Below are positions 1 to 5,658 of a stretch of 5,658 nucleotides of DNA, piece after piece. The notes below the pieces were generated by a model. The model worked only from the letters and a program-made list of their open reading frames with translations, was not told the DNA's origin and did not search any database. Numbering within the stretch: position 1 is the first letter of the stretch; each line of letters starts with the position of its first letter. Origin of the DNA: Planctomycetota bacterium (GTDB lineage Bacteria; Planctomycetota; UBA1135; JALUZX01). Both the position numbers and the translations under genes were made by a program. The DNA is taken from the NCBI GenBank assembly GCA_027011425.1, contig JALUZX010000796.1:1-5658 (forward strand), given 5' to 3'.

Positions 1-70
1 TCCTTGAGGGAGGAAGCGGGGAGGAAGGGAAGCCGCCTTTTCATGTCCTCCCCGCTTCCTCCCTCAAGGA
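1..70. repeat. Perfect 25-bp inverted repeat with 20-nt loop
   Basis: Bases 1-25 and 46-70 are exact reverse complements, separated by 20 nt (26-45). The left arm and the bases after it (6-32) are purines except for one C at 17. The right arm (46-65) is pyrimidine except for one G at 54. No T-run follows on the plus strand, so this is not a canonical intrinsic terminator. The right arm ends in AAGGA, and with the next bases this makes AAGGAGG (66-72), a near-ideal Shine-Dalgarno core half buried in the stem. The repeat may extend left of the window. Plausible roles are a terminator or mRNA-stabilising hairpin of an upstream gene, a repetitive palindromic element, or a structure controlling the gene that follows. 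The repeat itself is certain; its role is not known. Confidence 0.9.
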
Positions 71-92
71 GGGGAGATTCCACAAAAAGGAA

Positions 93-797
93 GTGGGCCG
101 GGGAATCCTCCTCGGAGGGAAGACTCAGGGCGAGGTCTTCCTCGAGTGGGACGGCACTCTTCCCGTGGAGGAGTTTCTGAAACTTCTGGGCCTTGGGCGA
201 AGGGGAAGGGCCCTGGGACTGGCCGTGGACCTGGGGAGCGCCCTCCGGGTCTTGGCCGAGGAAGAGTATCGGCTCCTGGGGGAGGGGGAGGTGTATGTCC
301 CCAAACAGAGGGGATGGATGCTCGAGGGGGAACGAGAAGCCCTGGAAGCGGCCGTGGCGGGGGCCATGGTGAGGATCCTCGAGGCACTGCAGGCCTTTTT
401 GCGGGTCGGCTCCGGGCCGGTGCACCTGGTGGTCCACGGCTGGCATCCCATGGCCCCAAGGTTCGCCACGGATCACCTCCCCCTGGGTGAGGAGATTTCC
501 TACCGGTTGGGGGAGGGCGTGGTGGTGGAGGGAGAGTTGTTCGGGGAATACGGCCTCCGCGAGGTCCTGGGGCTTCTCCTGGAGCGGCGCGGGCCCGCGC
601 GGGTGACCGTGGGCCTGGGATGGAATCCGGTCCGCTGGGCCCGGGAACTTCTGGGCCCATGGAAGGATGTCTTCTCCGAGGAGGACCTGGCCGGGGAAGG
701 CCTTAGGGAGGCGGAGGTGCTCATGGCTTTCCTGAGCCAATTGGAGGAGGGGGCCCGGATGGTCCGGGATGCGGCCGCGGCCTCCCCCGCCACTTGA
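93..797 (+). CDS. Unrecognised Cys-free protein, likely alpha/beta, start uncertain
   Basis: This is a 234-residue protein if translation starts at GTG 93. I do not recognise the family. It has no signal peptide or membrane segment, so it is probably cytoplasmic. It is rich in Gly, Leu, Glu and Arg, has no cysteine and only four lysines. The pattern looks alpha/beta: strand-like stretches EVFLEWDG and ALGLAVDLG, a long amphipathic helix near residues 80-105, then two strands ending in Gly-Trp, VHLVVHGWHP (from residue 110) and VTVGLGWNP (about 171-179). High GC at third codon positions supports real coding. The start is weak: AGGAA abuts the GTG, and the good AAGGAGG lies 20 nt away. The frame is also open back to base 3, so the gene may begin left of the window. 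It lies upstream of the protease gene in the same direction, 216 bp away. Confidence 0.7.
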   Translation: MGRGILLGGKTQGEVFLEWDGTLPVEEFLKLLGLGRRGRALGLAVDLGSALRVLAEEEYRLLGEGEVYVPKQRGWMLEGEREALEAAVAGAMVRILEALQAFLRVGSGPVHLVVHGWHPMAPRFATDHLPLGEEISYRLGEGVVVEGELFGEYGLREVLGLLLERRGPARVTVGLGWNPVRWARELLGPWKDVFSEEDLAGEGLREAEVLMAFLSQLEEGARMVRDAAAASPAT

Positions 798-802
798 TCT
801 CC

Positions 803-849
803 CGGGGAAAGGCTGTTTTCCTGGGAGGCCGGAACGGGATTTTCCCCGT
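803..849 (+). terminator. Possible weak hairpin after the unknown gene
   Basis: CGGGGAAA (803-810) pairs exactly with TTTCCCCG (842-849), starting six bases after the TGA at 795-797. The 31-nt loop is long and no T-run follows the right arm, so an intrinsic terminator is only a possibility. A shorter stem (834-838/846-850) would compete with it. Confidence 0.25.
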
Positions 850-1002
850 CGAAAGCCTTGTTTCCCTGGAGTGCACCGTGGTTTTCCCCCAGACCAATCT
901 TCCTCCCTGAACCGGCCCGTATCCCCAAAACCTTACTTCGCCCCAAGGAAACAGCGAGAACCCCGGAAGCCGGACCCGTTCCGCCGGGCGGTCGTAGAAA
1001 CA

Positions 1003-1008
1003 GGGAGG
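1003..1008 (+). promoter_or_regulatory. Ribosome binding site fixing the protease start
   Basis: GGGAGG (1003-1008) lies five bases before the ATG at 1014. This spacing is good, and the following codons encode a textbook signal peptide. Together these fix the start at 1014 rather than at the upstream in-frame TTG (858), which has no signal peptide and would put the hydrophobic segment about 55 residues into the protein. Confidence 0.8.
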
Positions 1009-1013
1009 TCCCA

Positions 1014-4000
1014 ATGAAAAGACTCCTCTTTGTCTTTTTTTTCGCCTTGTTCTTCGCCCCTTCCCTTTTCGCCCAGGGCCTCTCCCTGGACGAGGTGATT
1101 TCCCTGAAACGGATGGGATACACCGACCGGGAGGTGGTGCAGGAGATCCGTAAATCGGGGATCTCCTTTCCCCTGGACGCGAAGGCCCGCGAGGCCCTGG
1201 AGAAGGCGGGGTTCGGCCCGGCTTTCTTCCAGGCCTTGAAGGGAGGCGGCAAGGACGTTCTTTCCGCGGAGGCGGAGGTGCTTTCCCTCTGGAAGGCGGG
1301 GGCGCCGCTGGCACGGATCGTCCGGAAGGCGGCGGCGACGCCTCCCGAAAAAAGGGCCGGCCTGGTGAAAAGGCTGGAGGACGCCGGCGCGCCCTTGGTC
1401 CTTCGCCTGGCCGCCCGTGGGACCCCGCTCACCGTATTGGACCTGGATGCCTTGGCGGCCCAGCTCCCCCCGAAAGACGCGCTCCTGGCCCTGGCGGAAA
1501 CTTTAGGTGTCCGGCGCGGAGCCCTTCCCCCGGCCAAGGCCCTGGCCCTGGCCCGCAAGGGGATTCCGCCTTCGGTCATCAAGCTTTTCAAGGAAAAGGG
1601 GGGTTCCGGGGCCGCTCCCGCGGCGGGCGCCCCTTCCCCCTCCCTGGGGATCGCCTGCGTCCAGTCCCTCTCCATGCCGGGCGGGAGGTACGAGCACGTG
1701 GGAAAGCGCTTTTCCATGCGCTGTCCCCCGGGATGGAGAGGTCTCCGGTTCCTCGACGACGGCGACGTGGTCTACGCCTTCACTCCCCAGCAGGGCGGGG
1801 GTTCGCCGGACGACCTGGCGGTTTACCTGGAACTCTACCTGATTCCCATGCCCAGGGATTCCTGGGAGAAGGGGCCCAAGGCCATGATGGAGAAGTTCCT
1901 CTCCCGGATCCTGGTCTCCGAGCCGGGACTGGAGATCACCGGTCCCGTGGAGAAGGTGGAGGCCGGGGGCCTGGATGCGGCGGCCGTGCCCTTCCAGGGT
2001 TCCTACAAGAGAAAGGAAGGACGGTTCCTGGGCATGGCCTGGCTGGCCTGGGACGGCGAAGTGGCCTACCTGGTGGAGGCGGCGGCCCGGGAAGAACTCT
2101 TTGCCTTCTACGGGCTGGATTTCCCCTGGATCCTCGAGCACTCCCGCCTGGGCAGGAACCGCCCCTCCCGGCGGGGCCCCGCCAGGGACCCCAGCGAACT
2201 GGTGAAGCGCTACAAGGGCTCGGTGGTGGTGATCAACGCGATGACGGGGCTCGAGGGCGGCCAGGGGAGCGGTTTCATCGTGAGCAGGGACGGCTACGTG
2301 CTCACCAACTGGCACGTAATCTGGAACCCCAAGAAAGGGAAGCCCCACGAGGAGATCACCGTCTCCTGGGACGATTCCCTGAAACGACCTTCCGTAAAGG
2401 CCCGCCTCGTGGGCTGGGTCCACCACCAGAGCAGGCAGGTCAGGCTCGGCGGGGTGGACGTGGCCCTCCTGAAGATTCCTCCCGGCGATTACACCCCCGT
2501 TCCCCTGACTCCCCTGAAAGACGTGGAGCTGGGAGACGAGGTGATCACCATGGGGTTCCCCAGGTCGGACTTCGTCTCGGGATACTCCGTCTTCATCACC
2601 AAGGGCGTGGTGGTCCGCTTCAACCGGGACCTGGCGGGGCGGGTGGAATCCATCGCCATGGACGCCAAGATCACCCACGGCAACAGCGGGGGCCCCTGTT
2701 TCAGCCTCAGGACGGGGGGCGCCATCGGGCTCAACACGTGGGGCTTCAATATCCAGGCCGGCGGAAGCGACCTGAACGACCTGGTGGGATACTATTTCGT
2801 CTGTCCCGCCGACGCGGCCACGCGGGAATTCCCCCTGGAGACGGACCTGCGCCTTTCGGAAGACGCCTCCCTGGGCTTCCTGGACTACTACGAGCTTTCC
2901 CGTCTCTTCAACGGGACCGCCTCCCCCCGGGCGGCCTCGAGGATGGCTGAGAAGGCCCTGGCCCTGCGCCCGAAATCCCCCTACGCCCTCTGCCAGAAGG
3001 CCCTGTGCCTGGCCTCCGCCGCGGTGGAGGAGACGGCCTACGATCCCGGGAAGGCCGTCGGCCTGGCCAAGAAGGCCGTGGTCTTCTTCAAGAAGGCCCT
3101 GGACGTCAAGGAGGACTACCAGGAAGCCTTGACCTCCCTGGCCGACCTCCTTCTCGAGATGGACGAGGCCAAGGAAGCCCGGCGTTACGCAAAACAGTGC
3201 GTGGATCTCTTTCCGGACGACTGGGAGGGGCGGTTTCTCCTGGCCAAGGCCGCCTTCGCCTTGAAGGACAAGAAGACCGGGAAGGCCCAGTTGGAGAAGG
3301 CCAAGGCCCTCTCCCGGGACCTGGTGGCGGATCCCTGGATTCTCTCGGGAACCCTGGCCTATTCGGAGGAAAGATACAAAGACGGGCGGGAAGATTTCCG
3401 CCGGGCCTCCCGGATCCAGCCTTCGAACCTCACGGCCCGCATGGGGGTGGTGGAATATTTCGAGCTGGACAAGCGCTGGGGGGACGCGGCGGCGGGCTAC
3501 AAGGCCCTTCTTCCCGAATTTCCGGGCAACCCGGTTCTCTTCTTCCGGATCGGCGTGTGCCTGAGAAACCAGGGGAAGACCGAGGAAGCCCTCAAGGCCT
3601 ACGGCAAGGCCCTGGCCAATTTCCGGAAGCGCGGGATCATTCCCCCCGGAGACCTGTTCCTCGAGCTTGGGGACATCTTCGAAAAGGAGAAGAAAGAGCC
3701 CCGTATGGCGGCCCGCTTCCTGTCCCAGTATCTCCTATACCACGGGAGGGAGGAGGAGGCGGTCAAGGTCCATGTCCGCCTGGCGGGCCTCCTGAAACGG
3801 CCCGGGGCGGCCTCGGCCCATGTCCGCGTGGCCCGGGCCCTGGCCAAGGCCCTGGGCAAGGACCTGAAGGTCGAGAACTTCCGGTTCCATCCCATGAGCC
3901 TGGAGGACGTGAAGTATGTCCTGGGCCTGGGCTACCCCCCGCCGGTGGCGGCCGAACTGATCCGCCATACCGAGTTGACCTTCCAGGCCCGGACACGCGG

Positions 4001-4433
4001 AGAGGTCGAGGCCTTGTTGAAGGTCCACAAGCTCCCCTTGGTGGTGGTGAGGGCCGTGCTGGAAGCCACCAAGGAAGGCCGCGCCGGGAGGGCGGCGGCC
4101 GGCGAGCCCGGAGAACCCGGCGCCGCCCCCGGAGGGGCCGGGCTTGCGGCCGGGGACCTGGTGGGGACCTGGAGGGGGACTCTCTTCATCCCCAACCTCG
4201 GGAATTACTGGGAGGAGGTCGCCTTCTTGCCCGACGGGACCTACAAGGAGCGAGGCGGGGTGGGACAACGAGTGTTGACCTTTCATGGGAGATACAGGGT
4301 GGAAGGAAACGCCTTGGTTTTCACGACGGACCAGGGGAAGTCCTTCCGGAGGGAGGTAAGGGTGCTCGGGCCGGGTAGGATCCAGCTCTTCGCTCAAGAA
4401 GTGAAGACCTGGATGACCTTAGAGAAGGAATAG
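1014..4433 (+). CDS. Secreted HtrA-like serine protease with TPR array and flanking modules
   Basis: This is a 1139-residue exported protein. Residues 1-20 form a signal peptide (MKR, then a Phe-rich core, likely cleaved after Ala20 in SLFA-QG). Residues 22-80, about 84-106 and about 173-197 hold short helical modules of the type LDEVISLKRMGYTDREVVQEI. Residues about 228-385 resemble the Mog1/PsbP/DcrB fold (RFSMRCPPGW start, with Cys215 and Cys237 nearby). Residues about 393-603 are an S1C trypsin-like domain with GSGFIV, His434 in TNWHV, Asp482 in GVDVALLKI and Ser558 in HGNSGGPC, so the triad is complete and activity is likely. No PDZ domain follows; about 615-950 is a TPR-like helical array. 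Two more helical modules (961-1022), a Gly/Pro/Ala linker and a lipocalin-like domain (1049-1139, LVGTWRG, FLPDGTYKE, GRYRVEG) finish it. HtrA proteases act in envelope protein quality control. Here the substrate is unknown, and the TPRs probably supply partner binding. The protease call is firm; the Mog1-like and lipocalin-like calls are moderate. Confidence 0.93.
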   Translation: MKRLLFVFFFALFFAPSLFAQGLSLDEVISLKRMGYTDREVVQEIRKSGISFPLDAKAREALEKAGFGPAFFQALKGGGKDVLSAEAEVLSLWKAGAPLARIVRKAAATPPEKRAGLVKRLEDAGAPLVLRLAARGTPLTVLDLDALAAQLPPKDALLALAETLGVRRGALPPAKALALARKGIPPSVIKLFKEKGGSGAAPAAGAPSPSLGIACVQSLSMPGGRYEHVGKRFSMRCPPGWRGLRFLDDGDVVYAFTPQQGGGSPDDLAVYLELYLIPMPRDSWEKGPKAMMEKFLSRILVSEPGLEITGPVEKVEAGGLDAAAVPFQGSYKRKEGRFLGMAWLAWDGEVAYLVEAAAREELFAFYGLDFPWILEHSRLGRNRPSRRGPARDPSELVKRYKGSVVVINAMTGLEGGQGSGFIVSRDGYVLTNWHVIWNPKKGKPHEEITVSWDDSLKRPSVKARLVGWVHHQSRQVRLGGVDVALLKIPPGDYTPVPLTPLKDVELGDEVITMGFPRSDFVSGYSVFITKGVVVRFNRDLAGRVESIAMDAKITHGNSGGPCFSLRTGGAIGLNTWGFNIQAGGSDLNDLVGYYFVCPADAATREFPLETDLRLSEDASLGFLDYYELSRLFNGTASPRAASRMAEKALALRPKSPYALCQKALCLASAAVEETAYDPGKAVGLAKKAVVFFKKALDVKEDYQEALTSLADLLLEMDEAKEARRYAKQCVDLFPDDWEGRFLLAKAAFALKDKKTGKAQLEKAKALSRDLVADPWILSGTLAYSEERYKDGREDFRRASRIQPSNLTARMGVVEYFELDKRWGDAAAGYKALLPEFPGNPVLFFRIGVCLRNQGKTEEALKAYGKALANFRKRGIIPPGDLFLELGDIFEKEKKEPRMAARFLSQYLLYHGREEEAVKVHVRLAGLLKRPGAASAHVRVARALAKALGKDLKVENFRFHPMSLEDVKYVLGLGYPPPVAAELIRHTELTFQARTRGEVEALLKVHKLPLVVVRAVLEATKEGRAGRAAAGEPGEPGAAPGGAGLAAGDLVGTWRGTLFIPNLGNYWEEVAFLPDGTYKERGGVGQRVLTFHGRYRVEGNALVFTTDQGKSFRREVRVLGPGRIQLFAQEVKTWMTLEKE

Positions 4434-4445
4434 GCCGCGGCGGGG

Positions 4446-4478
4446 CCCTGGGGGCGGCGCCTGGCGCCGCCCCCAGGG
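4446..4478. terminator. GC-rich hairpin between convergent genes
   Basis: Bases 4446-4461 and 4463-4478 are exact 16-bp reverse complements around a single T. The real loop must be wider, at the cost of inner GC pairs. The hairpin fills most of the 54-bp gap between the TAG at 4431-4433 and the minus-strand stop at 4488-4490, so it could serve both genes as a bidirectional terminator. Neither strand shows a U-tract after the stem, so release may be inefficient, or the hairpin may mainly protect the 3' ends of the transcripts. Confidence 0.7.
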
Positions 4479-4487
4479 GGAGGGCCC

Positions 4488-5657
4488 TCACCGGCCGGCC
4501 ATGATCAGGCGGGAGTAGCGGTAGTAGACCTCGAGGCAAAGGGCCATGAGGGCCGTGGAGTAGACCCTTCCTCCTTCCCGCCCCCAGACCCCGGCGGGGT
4601 CCCAGGATCCCCGGGCGCATCCTTTCGCGCGGATCTGGGAGTCCACCACGGCGGCCTTCATCTTCCGGTTCCATCCCTTCCAGTAGGACCCTCCCATCTG
4701 GAAGAGCGCGTAGGAGCCGTAATACCAGTAATACATGTCGATGGAACCGTCCTTGGGGTTCCAGACGGGCGGCTTCTTGGCGATCAACTGGGCGTGCTGG
4801 ATCATCACGGGGTCGCGCCTCGGGTCCTGCCCCGCGAAGATTCGCGCCAGAAGGGCCACAGCCGTGATCGATTCGGACTTGTCCGCCGGGAACCTGCCCA
4901 TCAGCTCCTGGGGCCGGGCCGGCAGCGACCCCCTGGTGAGGTAGCCCACCCTTCCTGTGTTCGGGTCGGTCATCTCGTCATACCAGGCGATGGCTCCCTT
5001 GAAGTCGTCCTCGGAGACCTTCAATCCTGTGTCCTTGAAGGACCTGGCCGAGGCCAGGGCGATGACGGCCCAGCCCGTGACGGAGGAGTCGTTGTCCCCG
5101 CTTCTCGGGTAGTATCGCCATGCCTTGTACGGGTTCCTGGCGTTGGAGATGTAGTCGACGGCCTTCTGGACCGGTCTTCGGAGCAGGCGGAACCGGGAGA
5201 GCCCGTAGGCCTCGCACATGGCGGTGGCGGCGATGATGTGGGAATACATGAAGGATTGGCCCACCTTCTCGCCGATCAGGCCCTCGTCGTCCTGCTGGTC
5301 CTTGAGCCAGAGGATTCCCCTCTTTACGTTTTCCTTGTATCTTCCGACCCGCAGAGTGTTTCCATCCCCGAGAAGGGCCAGGAGGGCGAGCCCCGTGAGG
5401 CCCACGTCGTGGATGGGGCTGCCCGGGCCTGTGCATTTCTTTCCCGTGCAATGGGCCATGAACCCGTCGGCGTCCCACTTGCCGTCGTTGTCCTGGTGGC
5501 GGGCCAGCCAGTCCAAGGCCCGGCGGACCACCCCGGGGAAGGGCTTTCGCTTCGGGTGCCGGTTTCCCCAGGGGCCGCAGCCGTCCCTCCCCCCGCCGCC
5601 CCGGCCGCCTCTGATTCCGAGGACCGAGTTGAAGCCCGCTTCCTCGAAGGGCGAGGG
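4488..5657 (-). CDS. Prenyltransferase/squalene-cyclase-like alpha/alpha-toroid protein, 5' truncated
   Basis: The gene reads right to left and runs off the right edge; 389 residues are visible. The frame is open from the edge, so the GTG at 5531 is probably not the start: upstream it encodes FNSVLGIRGGRGGGG, a Gly/Arg-rich segment I associate with planctomycetal members of this family. The body shows the alternating-helix pattern of the terpenoid cyclase/protein prenyltransferase toroid: a QW motif QDNDGKW (5475-5495), GLTGLALLALLGDGNT, LKDQQDDEG, YSHIIAATAMCEAY, WRYYPRSGDNDSSVTGWAVIALASA, MYYWYYGSYALFQMGG and a terminal GGRVYSTALMALCLEVYYRYS. DNDS (DND at 5088-5096) sits where a cyclase DxDD might lie but lacks the last Asp, so catalysis is uncertain; such bacterial proteins often have no assigned reaction. 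The missing N-terminus may carry a membrane anchor or other domain. It converges with the protease gene and is not in its operon. Confidence 0.92.
   Translation of the reverse strand, partial: PSPFEEAGFNSVLGIRGGRGGGGRDGCGPWGNRHPKRKPFPGVVRRALDWLARHQDNDGKWDADGFMAHCTGKKCTGPGSPIHDVGLTGLALLALLGDGNTLRVGRYKENVKRGILWLKDQQDDEGLIGEKVGQSFMYSHIIAATAMCEAYGLSRFRLLRRPVQKAVDYISNARNPYKAWRYYPRSGDNDSSVTGWAVIALASARSFKDTGLKVSEDDFKGAIAWYDEMTDPNTGRVGYLTRGSLPARPQELMGRFPADKSESITAVALLARIFAGQDPRRDPVMIQHAQLIAKKPPVWNPKDGSIDMYYWYYGSYALFQMGGSYWKGWNRKMKAAVVDSQIRAKGCARGSWDPAGVWGREGGRVYSTALMALCLEVYYRYSRLIMAGR
5574..5618 (-). other. Gly/Arg-rich low-complexity segment of the toroid protein
   Basis: Fifteen codons in the minus-strand frame encode G-I-R-G-G-R-G-G-G-G-R-D-G-C-G, followed by a basic stretch (NRHPKRK) before the first toroid helix. 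This looks like a flexible linker between an N-terminal part outside the window and the helical domain. It supports extending the gene past the GTG at 5531. Confidence 0.75.
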
Positions 5658-5658
5658 C

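Larger units (their letters stand above)
798..1013 (+). other. 216-bp intergenic leader of the protease gene
   Basis: This is the gap between the unknown gene and the protease gene. Its third-position composition is less GC-biased than the flanking genes, and the peptide it would encode is Pro-rich and low in complexity, so it looks non-coding even though the protease frame has no stop here. It holds a possible hairpin (803-810 with 842-849, 8 bp, 31-nt loop) and a competing 5-bp stem (834-838 with 846-850). Neither has a clear U-tract. I found no convincing -35/-10 pair. A GGAAC at 831 resembles an ECF sigma -35 box but has no correctly spaced partner. Confidence 0.55.

Noticed and set aside
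587..600. Perfect 14-bp palindrome GCGCGGGCCCGCGC.
   Set aside because: It lies inside coding sequence encoding an ordinary Arg/Gly/Pro/Ala stretch. Such palindromes arise readily in GC-rich codons.
831..850. GGAAC followed by CGTC as a possible ECF sigma promoter.
   Set aside because: The spacing of 13 nt is too short for the usual arrangement, and there is no supporting element.
795..1013. The unknown gene and the protease gene are in the same frame, separated in that frame only by the TGA at 795-797, so readthrough or selenocysteine recoding could fuse them.
   Set aside because: The 72 intervening codons are Pro-rich with relaxed third positions and do not look like protein. The signal peptide and ribosome binding site at 1014 mark an independent start, and no convincing SECIS-like hairpin follows the TGA. 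Open frames of this length are common in GC-rich DNA.
500..2678. Long open frames on the minus strand opposite the unknown gene and the protease gene.
   Set aside because: They are Pro/Arg/Gly/Ser-rich shadows of GC-rich coding sequence, with no recognisable domains.
3878..4677. A 16-nt direct repeat, CTTCCGGTTCCATCCC, at 3878-3893 and 4662-4677.
   Set aside because: The copies lie in unrelated genes on opposite coding strands (ENFRFHP against GWNRK), with no flanking similarity. Chance in a biased composition is the simplest explanation.

Overview
The window holds three protein-coding genes in a very GC-rich bacterial sequence. I see no tRNA, rRNA, CRISPR array or insertion sequence. A lineage in or near the Planctomycetota is the best guess. 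It rests on the family of the minus-strand gene (a QW-motif alpha/alpha-toroid protein with a Gly/Arg-rich N-terminal segment) and on the style of the large secreted protease, which has small 'LDEVISLKRMG'-type helical modules, TPRs and a C-terminal lipocalin-like domain. This assignment comes from memory of protein families, and no database search was run.

Layout, left to right. Bases 1-70 are a perfect 25-bp inverted repeat around a 20-nt loop, with one purine-rich and one pyrimidine-rich arm. It is followed by an unrecognised, cysteine-free, probably cytoplasmic protein on the plus strand (GTG 93 to 797; its true start is uncertain because the frame stays open to the left edge). A 216-bp stretch (798-1013) follows, with weak hairpins and no convincing promoter. 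Next is a 1139-residue exported protein (1014-4433) with a signal peptide, helical modules, a Mog1/PsbP/DcrB-like domain, an HtrA-type trypsin domain with an intact His/Asp/Ser triad, a TPR array in place of PDZ domains, two more helical modules and a small beta-barrel-like C-terminal domain. A compact GC hairpin (4446-4478) separates it from the convergent minus-strand gene, which runs off the right edge.

The two plus-strand genes are codirectional and share a reading frame, but the 216-bp gap makes tight translational coupling unlikely. The minus-strand gene converges on the protease gene and must have its own promoter outside the window. No functional link between the three genes can be shown. 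The protease gene is the most unusual element; the left-edge inverted repeat and an internal repeat in the unknown protein also deserve a look.
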